A stretch of DNA of 37,163 nucleotides from Paraburkholderia caledonica NBRC 102488. Lineage in GTDB: Bacteria; Pseudomonadota; Gammaproteobacteria; Burkholderiales; Burkholderiaceae. The notes beneath the pieces were generated by a model. It was not told the origin of the DNA. It worked only from the letters and a program-made list of their open reading frames with translations, and did not search any database. How positions within the stretch are numbered: position 1 is the stretch's first letter; every line of letters begins with the position of its first letter. This document shows positions 1 through 7,459 of this stretch, in pieces. The stretch covers positions 1 through 37,163 of the forward strand of contig NZ_BAYE01000038.1 of assembly GCF_000685095.1 (NCBI RefSeq). Reading direction: 5' to 3'. Both the position numbers and the translations under genes were made by a program.

Positions 1-37
1 CAGTCAGTCACCCTGTCCGGCCCTTCTGATAAAGCGA

Positions 38-991
38 TCACCGAAGATTCGCTTTGAAGAACTGGAGCGTCATTTGGTCGAAGTGGGCATGGAAGGCGGA
101 CCTGTCAAACCCGGTGGCATCGACACACACTTCAGGCGCGATCTGCTTCAATTGGATGGAGCACGGGGCGAGAAAAGCGAAGTGTCCTGCTTGCGGGACA
201 AAATGGAACTCTGGCCGTTTGGGAAGTGCATCGGCAAGCGCCGGGATGGTCCCGGGCAGCACTCCGTCGCCTCCAAATTGCGAGGCCCAGAGCTGAATGG
301 GCGCTGTCACATTTTCAAGCTCGCGTGCTCGCGGAAACTCGTTAAGTGGATCTGCCAGCACATAGGCTTTAATGCGGTCGTCGCGCACTAGGGTCATGGG
401 CGTCCGTTCAAGCTTGATCTCATGACAGATCGGAAGGTTCGGGTCCGTGCAGGGCACGTTTGCATTGGCGAAGTCAGGGCTGCCGCCGGCTAAGACAAGC
501 CCGGTATAGCCGCCGCGCGAAAAGCCGAAGAACCCTATCCTGGTAGCGTCGATTTTCGCCGCGTCTGGAGCATCGTCGAGCATAAAATCGACGAGGCGTT
601 TGATGTCCGTAGGCCGCTCAACGAACTCGGATATTTCGGCTGCACGGCTCATGTCAGAGAACGTATCGCCTGGATGGTTAATCGCCGCCACAACGAAGCC
701 AGCATCCGCCAGGAACTCGGCAAGGTCGTGATGCCCCAGGTACGATCCGCCGTGCCCGTGAGAGACAACGACGAGAGGTAACATGTGCCCAGCGGTAGGA
801 CAGTCTCGACGCCCTCGCAAGACGTACGGACCGACCGTCAAATCCTCTGCCGAATCGGTGCAGGGTGTCCACACAATGGCCTTCAGGGCTGGGGCCGAGC
901 CATCGCCGGGAATAGTCAGAAATTTGATTCCTGCGGCATGCGAGAGCGCCACGAACGAACAGAGGACCACAACCGCAAGAAGCGTCCGCAT
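38..991 (-). CDS. Secreted alpha/beta hydrolase (dienelactone-hydrolase / PAF-acetylhydrolase-like)
   Basis: This 317-residue protein starts with a hydrophobic signal peptide (about residues 1-20, MRTLLAVVVLCSFVALSHAA), so it is probably exported. The alpha/beta-hydrolase landmarks are visible: an oxyanion-type HGHGG at 78-82, the nucleophile elbow GFSRGG with Ser158, and a C-terminal His270 in QAGHF. These support a serine hydrolase acting on an ester or lactone, but the substrate cannot be named. The frame is open up to 1210. I chose the ATG at 991 because it is followed directly by the signal peptide and preceded by a GGCGGAAG purine stretch, whereas the upstream extension looks non-coding. 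It lies alone, just before the mobile-element zone. The family assignment is firm; the function is open. Confidence 0.85.
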   Translation of the reverse strand: MRTLLAVVVLCSFVALSHAAGIKFLTIPGDGSAPALKAIVWTPCTDSAEDLTVGPYVLRGRRDCPTAGHMLPLVVVSHGHGGSYLGHHDLAEFLADAGFVVAAINHPGDTFSDMSRAAEISEFVERPTDIKRLVDFMLDDAPDAAKIDATRIGFFGFSRGGYTGLVLAGGSPDFANANVPCTDPNLPICHEIKLERTPMTLVRDDRIKAYVLADPLNEFPRARELENVTAPIQLWASQFGGDGVLPGTIPALADALPKRPEFHFVPQAGHFAFLAPCSIQLKQIAPEVCVDATGFDRSAFHAHFDQMTLQFFKANLR

Positions 992-1564
992 ATGTCTTCC
1001 GCCTGATAGGGAGGTTGCGATAACGACTCTGCTTCGAGCGCGGCCAGGCATGGAGGCCCCGAGACAGACGGTTGCCACTATAGATTGTCGGTGGACTTCT
1101 GGCATCGCCGTCGACCGACAGCTTGGCGCGGAACAGCGTCCGACGCCGGCGGCCGCACCACGCCACACTGACACGTCCCTTGGCACCGACTGAAGGAACG
1201 GCAATTTCAATCATTGTCGACGCCGCAGCGAGCATTCTGCATGTGACAGGCTAGCGCTTGATGATCTTAGCTGGCTTTTTAGGCCACCAGCATAGGCAAC
1301 CGTCGCAATCGAGAGACTGCCGATCTAGGCGCGCTATTCGTGAAGCTATCCCATCGGCTTCGCACTGTCAGATTGTCACCAATCTAGCCACCGGTGTCGA
1401 ACGGCCGGTTATGGCCGAGCCCGGAAGACCAAGCTCCACGGGTGCATCAGCGGCCTCGGCCCACGCCGAACTTCCGTATCCGACCCGAGGGGACGTCGGC
1501 GCCGCTCCAAGGCGGCCGTTCGCAAACGAATGCACAACGGGGTTAGGCGCCCTAAAAACGGCCG
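992..1564. other. Gap without a supported gene
   Basis: About 570 bases between the hydrolase and the small hypothetical gene. Open frames on both strands here are short, arginine-rich and without a convincing ribosome binding site, as expected by chance in high-GC DNA. I see no IS end, RNA gene or clear terminator. The promoter of the hydrolase must lie in the part nearest 992. Confidence 0.6.
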
Positions 1565-1837
1565 TCAATAGCGACTCATGTTGAGTTCAACCGCATTCAG
1601 CGAGGAGTCTTTGCAAAATAAAGCAAAGATATTGCTAACGAGTTTGCGTGGAAACACTTCGCTCTTCATCATGTCTTTTAACGAGACCTCATTGAACTCT
1701 CGCTCGCCGCTAAAGCCAGTCGCAACGAAGGAAGTGACCGGTTGATCGCAGTAAATCTGTACGATTCCTTGAAACCCGCCGTCTTTGCCATCCTCGAAGA
1801 GTCCCAGAACCATCACTTCAGGCTTCTGAGTGCTCAT
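1565..1837 (-). CDS. Small hypothetical protein
   Basis: A 90-residue frame (MSTQKPEVMVLGLFEDGKDG...) with balanced amino-acid composition, including Asp, Glu, Lys and Phe, unlike the arginine-rich shadow frames around it. This is the main reason to regard it as real. No family is recognised, and there is no signal peptide or membrane segment. No good Shine-Dalgarno is seen before the ATG. Its start lies only 41 bp from the left end of the IS6-family element, so its original promoter or upstream partner may have been lost when the IS arrived. Confidence 0.45.
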   Translation of the reverse strand: MSTQKPEVMVLGLFEDGKDGGFQGIVQIYCDQPVTSFVATGFSGEREFNEVSLKDMMKSEVFPRKLVSNIFALFCKDSSLNAVELNMSRY

Positions 1838-1878
1838 GTTGATTTTTTCAACTCGAATCGGATAAGCGGTCCAATCAG

Positions 1879-2694
1879 GGTTCTGTCGCAGTAAGGCGGT
1901 CCGCTATGATGTACGGAACGACATGAACGACTGAACCCTTGATGAAGACGCTAAATCCGGCCGTGGCCCGAGTGCTCAAACGCCTGCATTATCCGCTCGA
2001 GGTGATACTGACTTGCGTGCGCTGGTACGTGGCCTATCCGCTGAGCCTGCGGCACCTCGAAGAAATGATGGCTGAGCGTGACGTTTCGGTCGATCATTCG
2101 ACTGTGCATCGCTGGGCCCTCAAGCTGTTGCCCGCGCTGGAGAAAGCGTTTCGCCGCCACAAACGCGCCGTCGGTAAGAGCTGGCGCGTCGATGAGACCT
2201 ACATTAAGGTCAAAGGCCAATGGAAATACCTGTATCGCGCCGTCGACAAGGCCGGCAACACCATCGATTTTCTGTTGCGTGCCCATCGGGACAAGGCTGC
2301 GGCGCGACAGTATTTCGAAAAATCGATTGCTCAGAATGGCGAACCCGAGACGGTGACGATCGACAAAAGTGGCGCCAATCTGGCTGCACTGGAATCCATC
2401 AACGTCGAGCGCGAAACGCCCATTAAGATCCGCCAGACGAAGTACTTGAACAACATCATCGAGCAGGATCACCGCGCGATCAAGCGGCGCACCCGACCCA
2501 TGCTCGGGTTCAAGAATTTCAGGTGCGCCCGCATCCTGCTCGGTGGCATCGAGGTGGCGCACATGATTGCCAAGGGGCAGATGAAAGACAACGGTGCCCG
2601 ACAAACTCCTGCCGGGCAATTCTATTCGTTGGCGGTATAAGTAGTCCTCTATATCAGAATTTCCTCGCCTTGGAATTGTTATCGCGACAGAACC
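1879..2694 (+). mobile_element. IS6-family insertion sequence, 816 bp
   Basis: The ends are inverted repeats: the left begins GGTTCTGTCGCAGTAA at 1879 and the right, read on the minus strand from 2694, begins GGTTCTGTCGCGATAA, matching at 14 of 16 positions. The GGxxCTGT start is typical of IS6-family ends. One transposase gene fills the element, and the length suits the family. The 8 bases on either side (CCAATCAG and TTGCGCAC) do not match, so there is no target duplication. IS6 elements normally make 8-bp duplications, so this copy probably marks a deletion or recombination join rather than a simple insertion. It interrupts tniQ on its right. Confidence 0.9.
1942..2640 (+). CDS. IS6-family DDE transposase
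   Basis: A 232-residue transposase. The catalytic triad is visible: Asp84 in WRVDETYIKV, Asp141 in VTIDKSG and Glu174 in NNIIEQDHRAIK, with the short second spacing of the DDE domain of this family. The N-terminal part (VILTCVRWYVAYPLSLRHLEEMM, then VDHSTVHRW) is the usual helix-turn-helix of IS6 transposases. The frame can start with TTG at 1939, but ATG at 1942 is preferred. The gene is complete and lies between intact inverted repeats, so the element may still be active. Confidence 0.93.
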   Translation: MKTLNPAVARVLKRLHYPLEVILTCVRWYVAYPLSLRHLEEMMAERDVSVDHSTVHRWALKLLPALEKAFRRHKRAVGKSWRVDETYIKVKGQWKYLYRAVDKAGNTIDFLLRAHRDKAAARQYFEKSIAQNGEPETVTIDKSGANLAALESINVERETPIKIRQTKYLNNIIEQDHRAIKRRTRPMLGFKNFRCARILLGGIEVAHMIAKGQMKDNGARQTPAGQFYSLAV

Positions 2695-3237
2695 TTGCGC
2701 ACAGCGATACGGCGATCCCACCAGTCTCGCGTTGAGGATGTAGGGTGTTTCCCGCCCGCAACGATGGCATTGCGTCTCGAGCTTTCGTTGGTGAGCGGGA
2801 CAACGGTTTTCGCTGAACATCTGGTACGTCACGCTGTGATGACCGAGTAATACGCATTGCCTGCAATACCGGAAAACCGGGTGATGCCTTCCCCTCCGGC
2901 CGGCATCAAGGAGTGAAGCGCGCAATACCTTGCCAGGCAATAGCAGCGTGCGCCTCAGATGCTTCACATCGACGGCATCGCGCATTGGCTCAACGCCTTC
3001 GTACGGGTCGATGTCAGCGCCCATCAGCCGCACCAGCGCGTGCCCAGGAAGTCCGTTCGCACGCGCGAACTTCCACAGGATCGATACGATCGACTCGCCC
3101 GGCAACAGCCACCGCGCATCGAATATGAAGCCCAGTGCCGGGGTCAGCCGTCGTTCATCGAGGCTGAGTATCGGGAAGCGCGGGACAATCAGCGCGGGCG
3201 CCTCTTTACGCGTGGACAAGCACGCGACCGGTTGCAT
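2695..3237 (-). pseudogene. tniQ: tniQ/tnsD-family targeting protein, 3' end lost to the IS6 element
   Basis: The retained 181 codons encode the start of a TniQ-family protein (VPRFPILSLDE..., ESIVSILWKFARANGLPG) and its zinc-binding part: YCRQC, then CPAH and CHRCG. TniQ/TnsD proteins select the target site in Tn7-like transposition. The frame is cut exactly at the right inverted repeat of the IS6 element (2694); beyond that point the reading frame runs antisense through the IS. Nothing left of the IS resembles the missing C-terminal part, so it has been deleted. The start overlaps the end of tnsC; ATG at 3237 or 3252 are both possible, with no strong ribosome binding site. Confidence 0.8.
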
Positions 3238-3981
3238 GGCGCGACTGAACATAGCCGGAGTGCCGCACAGCGTGGGCCCATAACGAGGCGTCCGGACAAT
3301 ACCCCGGAGCATCCCTGAGTTCGCTATCCTTGAGCACGATCTCGACGGCCCGCGCGAACGATTCCATCGGGATTTCGAGACGGCCAGGCAGGGTCGCCTT
3401 GTGATGCGCGACCTCGAAAGCATCCCACATTACGGCCGCATCGCTGACAAGTCGATAACCAGCCTCGAACGACTGTGGCAGGTAATACCTCGTGAAGCTC
3501 CATTGCGTGCCCTCGGGATAAGCTGTCTGGTCGTACCCGTTCAGACACGTGGCAACATCTTCGGCGTTGCGGATACCATGGAAAGCGAGTTCTTCGACCA
3601 TCACGCGCGCGACGATCTGCGTCTTCCCGGCGATCTGCAGCGCGCTCTTCTGAGCGAGCAACTCCTGCTGACCAACGAGGAACGTGAACAGCTTGATCTG
3701 CTGGCGGTCGAGTGCATCGTGAACATCCCTCAGCCACTCATATTCGTTTTCGTTGTAGCGCTGAGCCTCATCGCAAAAGAGCAGAACCGTCCCGCTGCCA
3801 GCGCGCGCAGCCGCTTCCCGGATCCGCAACGACAGTCGCATGCGTTTCGCGCGGTTGGTGCCCGCGTTCGGATCATGATCGCCAACAGCTTCCAGCAGGT
3901 TTGAAAAGAACGGCCCTTCTGCGTGCCGCGGCTTGTGCTCGCACCGCGCGTGATAGCTCGTCACTTTGGGATATTCCCTGG
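3206..3981 (-). pseudogene. tnsC: tnsC/tniB AAA+ ATPase, 3' fragment split off by the IS21 element
   Basis: This is the C-terminal 257-codon part of a TnsC-type ATPase, the regulator that links target-site proteins to the transposase. It contains the Walker B region (TVLLFCDEAQRYNENEYEWLRDVHDAL) and a sensor-like FTFLVGQQEL. Its front half lies at 6875-7082. Joining 7082-6875 to 3975-3206, that is removing the IS and one copy of the 6-bp target duplication, gives 978 bases and a continuous frame of 325 residues (...RLLLAREYPKVTSYHAR...). The split is therefore due to the insertion alone, and the gene was intact beforehand. Confidence 0.88.
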
Positions 3982-4295
3982 TGTGGCGCGACAATCCGGA
4001 TGAGAGACGCGCGACAATCAAGTTGAGAATGGCGGCAGAAACGATGATGCCGATGTTGATTGACGCTGGCAAGCGTTTATTGATTGACGCGCGGCGTTGA
4101 TTGACGCGGGCGTGTGGGTGTCGCGCGACAATCAAGCTGAAGCGCCAGTCAATGAGGATTGCTGTGTAATGGTGACGCCGCAGTTATTCTGGCTGCGCGA
4201 CAATCAGGATGAGAATGTGGTGGCGTGGAAGGTGTTGCCGGGTTGATTGACGCCGGCTAGCTTTGCCTGCGAGCCGCGCGTCAATCAGGATGAGA
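3982..4295. repeat. Array of IS21 terminal repeats (left end)
   Basis: The left 300 bp of the IS carries five copies of GCGCGACAATCAGGATGAGA or a near match (about 3986-4005, 4009-4028, 4123-4140, 4195-4214, 4276-4295) and four short inverted copies TGATTGACGC (4057-4066, 4081-4090, 4098-4107, 4244-4253). The right end has two copies (6828-6847, 6851-6874). In IS21 elements such iterated terminal motifs are thought to bind the IstA transposase. Nine copies on one side is more than I would expect. Confidence 0.85.
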
Positions 4296-4311
4296 ACAGC
4301 GGATCATTCGG

Positions 4312-5163
4312 TCATTCGGTGAGGTCGATGCCGTGTTGACCCTCCTGTGTCGGTGGCACCCCAACGTTCTTTGGTGTCGCTCTACTGGCCGGGCGCCCTG
4401 GCCCCTGCTGCTTGCGCTGCAAGGCAGTACGGCGACGGTAGCTTTCGACGTTCAGCTCAAGGATGGTCGAGTGGTGGACCAGCCGGTCGACGGCGGCCAC
4501 CGTCATGGCCCGGTCGGGGAAAACCTTGTCCCATTCGCCAAACGGCTGGTTGGCCGTTATGCAAAGGGAACGGCGCTCATACCTGGCGCTGATGAGTTCG
4601 AACAGCACCGACGTCTCTGCCTGATCTTTGCTGACATAGGCGAAATCGTCCAGGATGACCAGGTCGAAGCGATCCAGCCGGTTGATGGCGGACTCCAGCG
4701 CGAGCTCGCGGCGCGCGACCTGCAACCGTTGCACGAGGTCGGTAGTGCGACCGAAGAAGACCTTCCAGCCCTTCTCCAGCAGGCTTAGTCCGATCGCTGA
4801 CGACAAGTGCGATTTGCCCCCTCCGCTCGGCCCTAGAAGAATCAGGTTGGTGCCGTTACGCAACCAGCCGTCGCCCGCGCAAAGCGCCGAGACGTGCGCG
4901 CGCGACACCATTGGCACCGCGTCGAAATCGAAGTTCTCCAGTGTCTTGCCCGGTAGCAGCTTCGCGTCCCTGAGGTGACGTTCGACTCGGCGTCGATCGC
5001 GCTCGGCGATCTCGTGTTCGACCAGCGCCATCAGCAGGCGCGCTGCCGGCCAGCCTTCCGTGTCGGAGCGCTCGGCAAAGCTGGACCAGATATGCTTGAT
5101 GGCGGGCAGCCGCAAATCGTTGAGCAGCAGCGACAGGCGGGTGGCGTCGATGTCGAGACTCAT
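4312..5163 (-). CDS. istB: IS21-family helper ATPase IstB
   Basis: A 283-residue AAA+ protein of normal IstB length. Visible motifs are the Walker A GPSGGGKSHL, the Walker B LVILDDFAY and the family block CITANQPFGEWDKVFPD. IstB forms an ATP-dependent assembly that assists IstA in target capture. Its ATG overlaps the istA stop by 4 bases (5160-5163), the usual translational coupling in this family. The gene is intact. Confidence 0.95.
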   Translation of the reverse strand: MSLDIDATRLSLLLNDLRLPAIKHIWSSFAERSDTEGWPAARLLMALVEHEIAERDRRRVERHLRDAKLLPGKTLENFDFDAVPMVSRAHVSALCAGDGWLRNGTNLILLGPSGGGKSHLSSAIGLSLLEKGWKVFFGRTTDLVQRLQVARRELALESAINRLDRFDLVILDDFAYVSKDQAETSVLFELISARYERRSLCITANQPFGEWDKVFPDRAMTVAAVDRLVHHSTILELNVESYRRRTALQRKQQGPGRPASRATPKNVGVPPTQEGQHGIDLTE

Positions 5164-6676
5164 GCCGTCACCTCCGTTGCCATATCGTCAAGCAGGGCTT
5201 CATAGTCGCTCAGCGGCGCGAGCTGGACGTTCACCTCCGGCATGCTGTTCCTGCGCTTCGCTTCCAAACGCAAACACAGTGCGTCCAGGTCGGGTAACTG
5301 TTCATCGTCCAGGCACTGCTGCAGCTCCTGGGCCAGTTGCGCTTCGCAGTTGTGCTCGTGGGCCAAGCTGAGCAGTTCAACCATGGTCCTGCATGCCTGG
5401 CGCTGCGGCAGTTGCTCAAGCAGGCGTTCGAAGGTCAGTCGATACGCCTCGCGCGGAAAGATTTGATCGCGGTAGACCAGATTGAGCAGCGCCATGGGCT
5501 TTCGGCGCAGCGCGTGAATGACGTGCCGGTAATTGATGACGTGGCCGTGCTTGCCATTGGGACCCGCGCGGCCGCGCTGCAGTGTCATCAGGGCCGTGCC
5601 GCCCAAAAACAGTTCCAGCCGGTCGTCGTACAGCCGTACGCGCAGATGATGGCCGATCAACCGTGACGGGACGGTATAGAACACCTTGCGCAGGACGAAG
5701 CCGCAGGTGGTCGTGACGTACACGCGCGTTTCCTCGTAGTCGCACGTACGCTGGACCGGAAGCGGCTGAAGCAGTGCCCGCTCGAGTTCAATGCGTTTGC
5801 CATTACGCGCGTTGATTCGACCGACGATCTCGTCGATGAAGCGGCGATAAGAACCGAGATTGTCGAAGTCGTGACTGCCGCGCAGAAGCAACGCATCACG
5901 CACTGCGCTCTTGAGGTGGCCATGAGGGCTCTCGATGGAGCCGTTCTCGTGGGCAACGCCACGGTTGTTGCGTGTGGGCTGCATGCCGTAGTGGGCGCAG
6001 AGCGCATCGTAACGCGTGGTCAGATCCTTGCACGCGTCGGCATCGAGATTGCGGAACGCCGCCGACAGGCTGTCGCTGCGGTGCTCGCGCGGCGCGCCCC
6101 CGAGTGCCCAGATGGCGTTCTGCAGCCCTTCAGCCAGCGCGACATAGCTCTCGCCGCCGAGAATGACGTGAGCGTGCTCAAAGCCCGAGCAGGCTAGCCG
6201 GAAGTGATAAAGGCGGTGGTCAAGCGTGACACCCGCCACGGTGATGCCCAAGCTGTCCATCTCGGTGAAGTCGGACAACCCGAGACGACCGGTTCGTGTA
6301 CCTGACGGAACATAACGTCATGCTCCTCGCCATGGAGTGCGCGCCAGTCGCGAATACGGCGCTCCAATGTGCGGCGTACGTTGCCCGGAAGTTCGGGATG
6401 GCGCCGAAGCATCTCGTCCAGTACGGCTATCGGCCGGATGCCGGGAGCGGACTGGAGCAGCGGCACGATCTCGGTGTCAAAGATGGCCGCCAGGGGATCG
6501 GGACGCCGACGCGCACGTGGCGCCTTCTTCTGCGATGGCAGTCGCCGGTCCTGATCGACGCGATAACCCGTGGCGGTGCTGAGCCCGGCGCGCGCAGCCG
6601 CTTGAGCTGGTCCTTCCTTGAGTCTGTACTTCATGTAGAGCCTCATCTGATGGTCGTTGATGTGTCGGCCGGGCAA
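5160..6676 (-). pseudogene. istA: IS21-family transposase istA with a one-base frameshift
   Basis: Two overlapping frames together make a full IstA of about 505 residues. The N-terminal frame (6676 to about 6290) has the helix-turn-helix part and runs to EHDVMFRQVHEP. The C-terminal frame continues GRLGLSDFTEMDSLGITVAGV and holds the rest of the rve/DDE core (for example GGAPREHRSDS and NNRGVAHENGSIE). The frames meet at about 6288-6290, where one base appears to be missing in the Pro codon of HEP. No slippery heptamer is seen there, so programmed frameshifting is unlikely. The TTG start at 6676 has GGAGG five bases upstream. Unless this is a sequencing error, this copy makes no full-length transposase. 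Confidence 0.85.
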
Positions 6677-6827
6677 CTCAGCCTCCCTTCGCTACATGGA
6701 AGAGCTGTTCATACCCGATTTACTGCGACCACCGACAAGGCACCCCGGCAGCGGGGCGGACTCCTCGGCGCGGCGTTGCGGCAGCGGTTCCGGGCTACGC
6801 CCTCCACCGCTGCCGCAACACCAGTAC

Positions 6828-6874
6828 TCTCATCCTGATTGACGCGCTGCTCTCATCTTGTTTGACGCGCGGCA
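6828..6874. repeat. IS21 terminal repeats (right end)
   Basis: Two copies of the terminal motif in inverted orientation relative to the main left-end copies: TCTCATCCTGATTGACGCGC at 6828-6847 and a variant at 6851-6874 that forms the tip of the element and ends in CA, next to the CCCTGG target duplication. Confidence 0.88.
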
Positions 6875-7082
6875 CCCTGGCAAGCAGCAGGCGCACGTAT
6901 TCTATCGAACGCGTCTTGCCGATCCTCGGAGCACCGTAAATGAGCGCGCCCGTCACACGGTAGCGAAGACAGCTCACTACGAGTTCGAAGAATGATTCGA
7001 TAGCCGGTGTGGCAATGCGGTAGTTTCCGGTGACGAGCGGGTGCAGCGACGGATCGACTGGGCGCGAGACCTGGAGTGACAT
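6875..7082 (-). pseudogene. tnsC: tnsC/tniB ATPase, 5' fragment
   Basis: The first 69 codons of the tnsC gene. The Walker A motif GAPRIGKT is at residues 50-57. The ATG at 7082 has an excellent ribosome binding site (AGGAGGG about five bases upstream). The coding sequence stops being tnsC after LLLAR, where the IS21 target duplication begins; translation would read a few residues into the IS. The remainder of the gene is at 3206-3975. Without the Walker B half this fragment cannot be a working ATPase. Confidence 0.87.
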
Positions 7083-7120
7083 GCCTCCCTCCTGTGAGTA
7101 CCACCTGTCAGAACCACCTG

Positions 7121-7459
7121 TTAGAAGACCTGCCCCGTCCCGATACCAAGCGTGCGCGGACGAACCAGCTCGACAGGTGCTGTATCGGCGACCACGTCGG
7201 TCCCCTCCGCTGCTTTCGCTGGCGGCGTCTCTGGAAATGCGTCTGGTGCTCCCGGGCCTGGCGGTGTTCTGGCCGTTCGTGCGTTTGTGAGAAGGCGCAG
7301 CGTCCGCGCTGCATCTGAGGCCGCCCTACGAGACCTGCTTGCTGCCGCGACCTTGGTCCGTACGTAGGCGTCAATCGGATTTTCAGCCGGCACGTGGCCC
7401 GAGCCCCTGCTGCTTCTAGCCTTCAGTATTTCCCTGCGCAAGGTCAGGTTGTGCGGCAT
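7121..7459 (-). CDS. Small hypothetical protein between tnsB and tnsC
   Basis: A 112-residue frame whose ATG overlaps the tnsB stop codon (TGATG arrangement), suggesting translational coupling. It ends 38 bases before tnsC, which has its own strong ribosome binding site. The protein is basic at its start and rich in Ala, Arg and Pro, with no recognised domain. The position inside a transposition operon and the stop-start overlap argue for a real gene; the low-complexity composition argues against. Confidence 0.45.
   Translation of the reverse strand: MPHNLTLRREILKARSSRGSGHVPAENPIDAYVRTKVAAASRSRRAASDAARTLRLLTNARTARTPPGPGAPDAFPETPPAKAAEGTDVVADTAPVELVRPRTLGIGTGQVF

Larger units (their letters stand above)
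3982..6874 (-). mobile_element. IS21-family insertion sequence, 2893 bp
   Basis: The element encodes istA and istB on the minus strand. Its tips start with TG and end with CA: left tip TGTGGCGCGACAATC at 3982, and right tip, read inward on the minus strand from 6874, TGCCGCGCGTCAAAC. Both tips reach the same GATGAGA, so the 24-base ends match at most positions. A perfect 6-bp target duplication CCCTGG flanks it (3976-3981 and 6875-6880). IS21 elements are known for 4-8 bp duplications. It landed in tnsC. The untouched duplication and the restorable host frame suggest a fairly recent insertion, although istA already carries a frameshift. Confidence 0.92.

Noticed and set aside
1951..3423. 490-codon minus-strand open frame
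   Set aside because: Only its part right of 2694 is coding (tniQ remnant); the rest is antisense to the IS6 transposase and is open by chance.
6276..6300. Programmed frameshifting in istA
   Set aside because: A backward shift of one base would join the frames, but no slippery heptamer or downstream structure is evident and I know of no such mechanism for istA.
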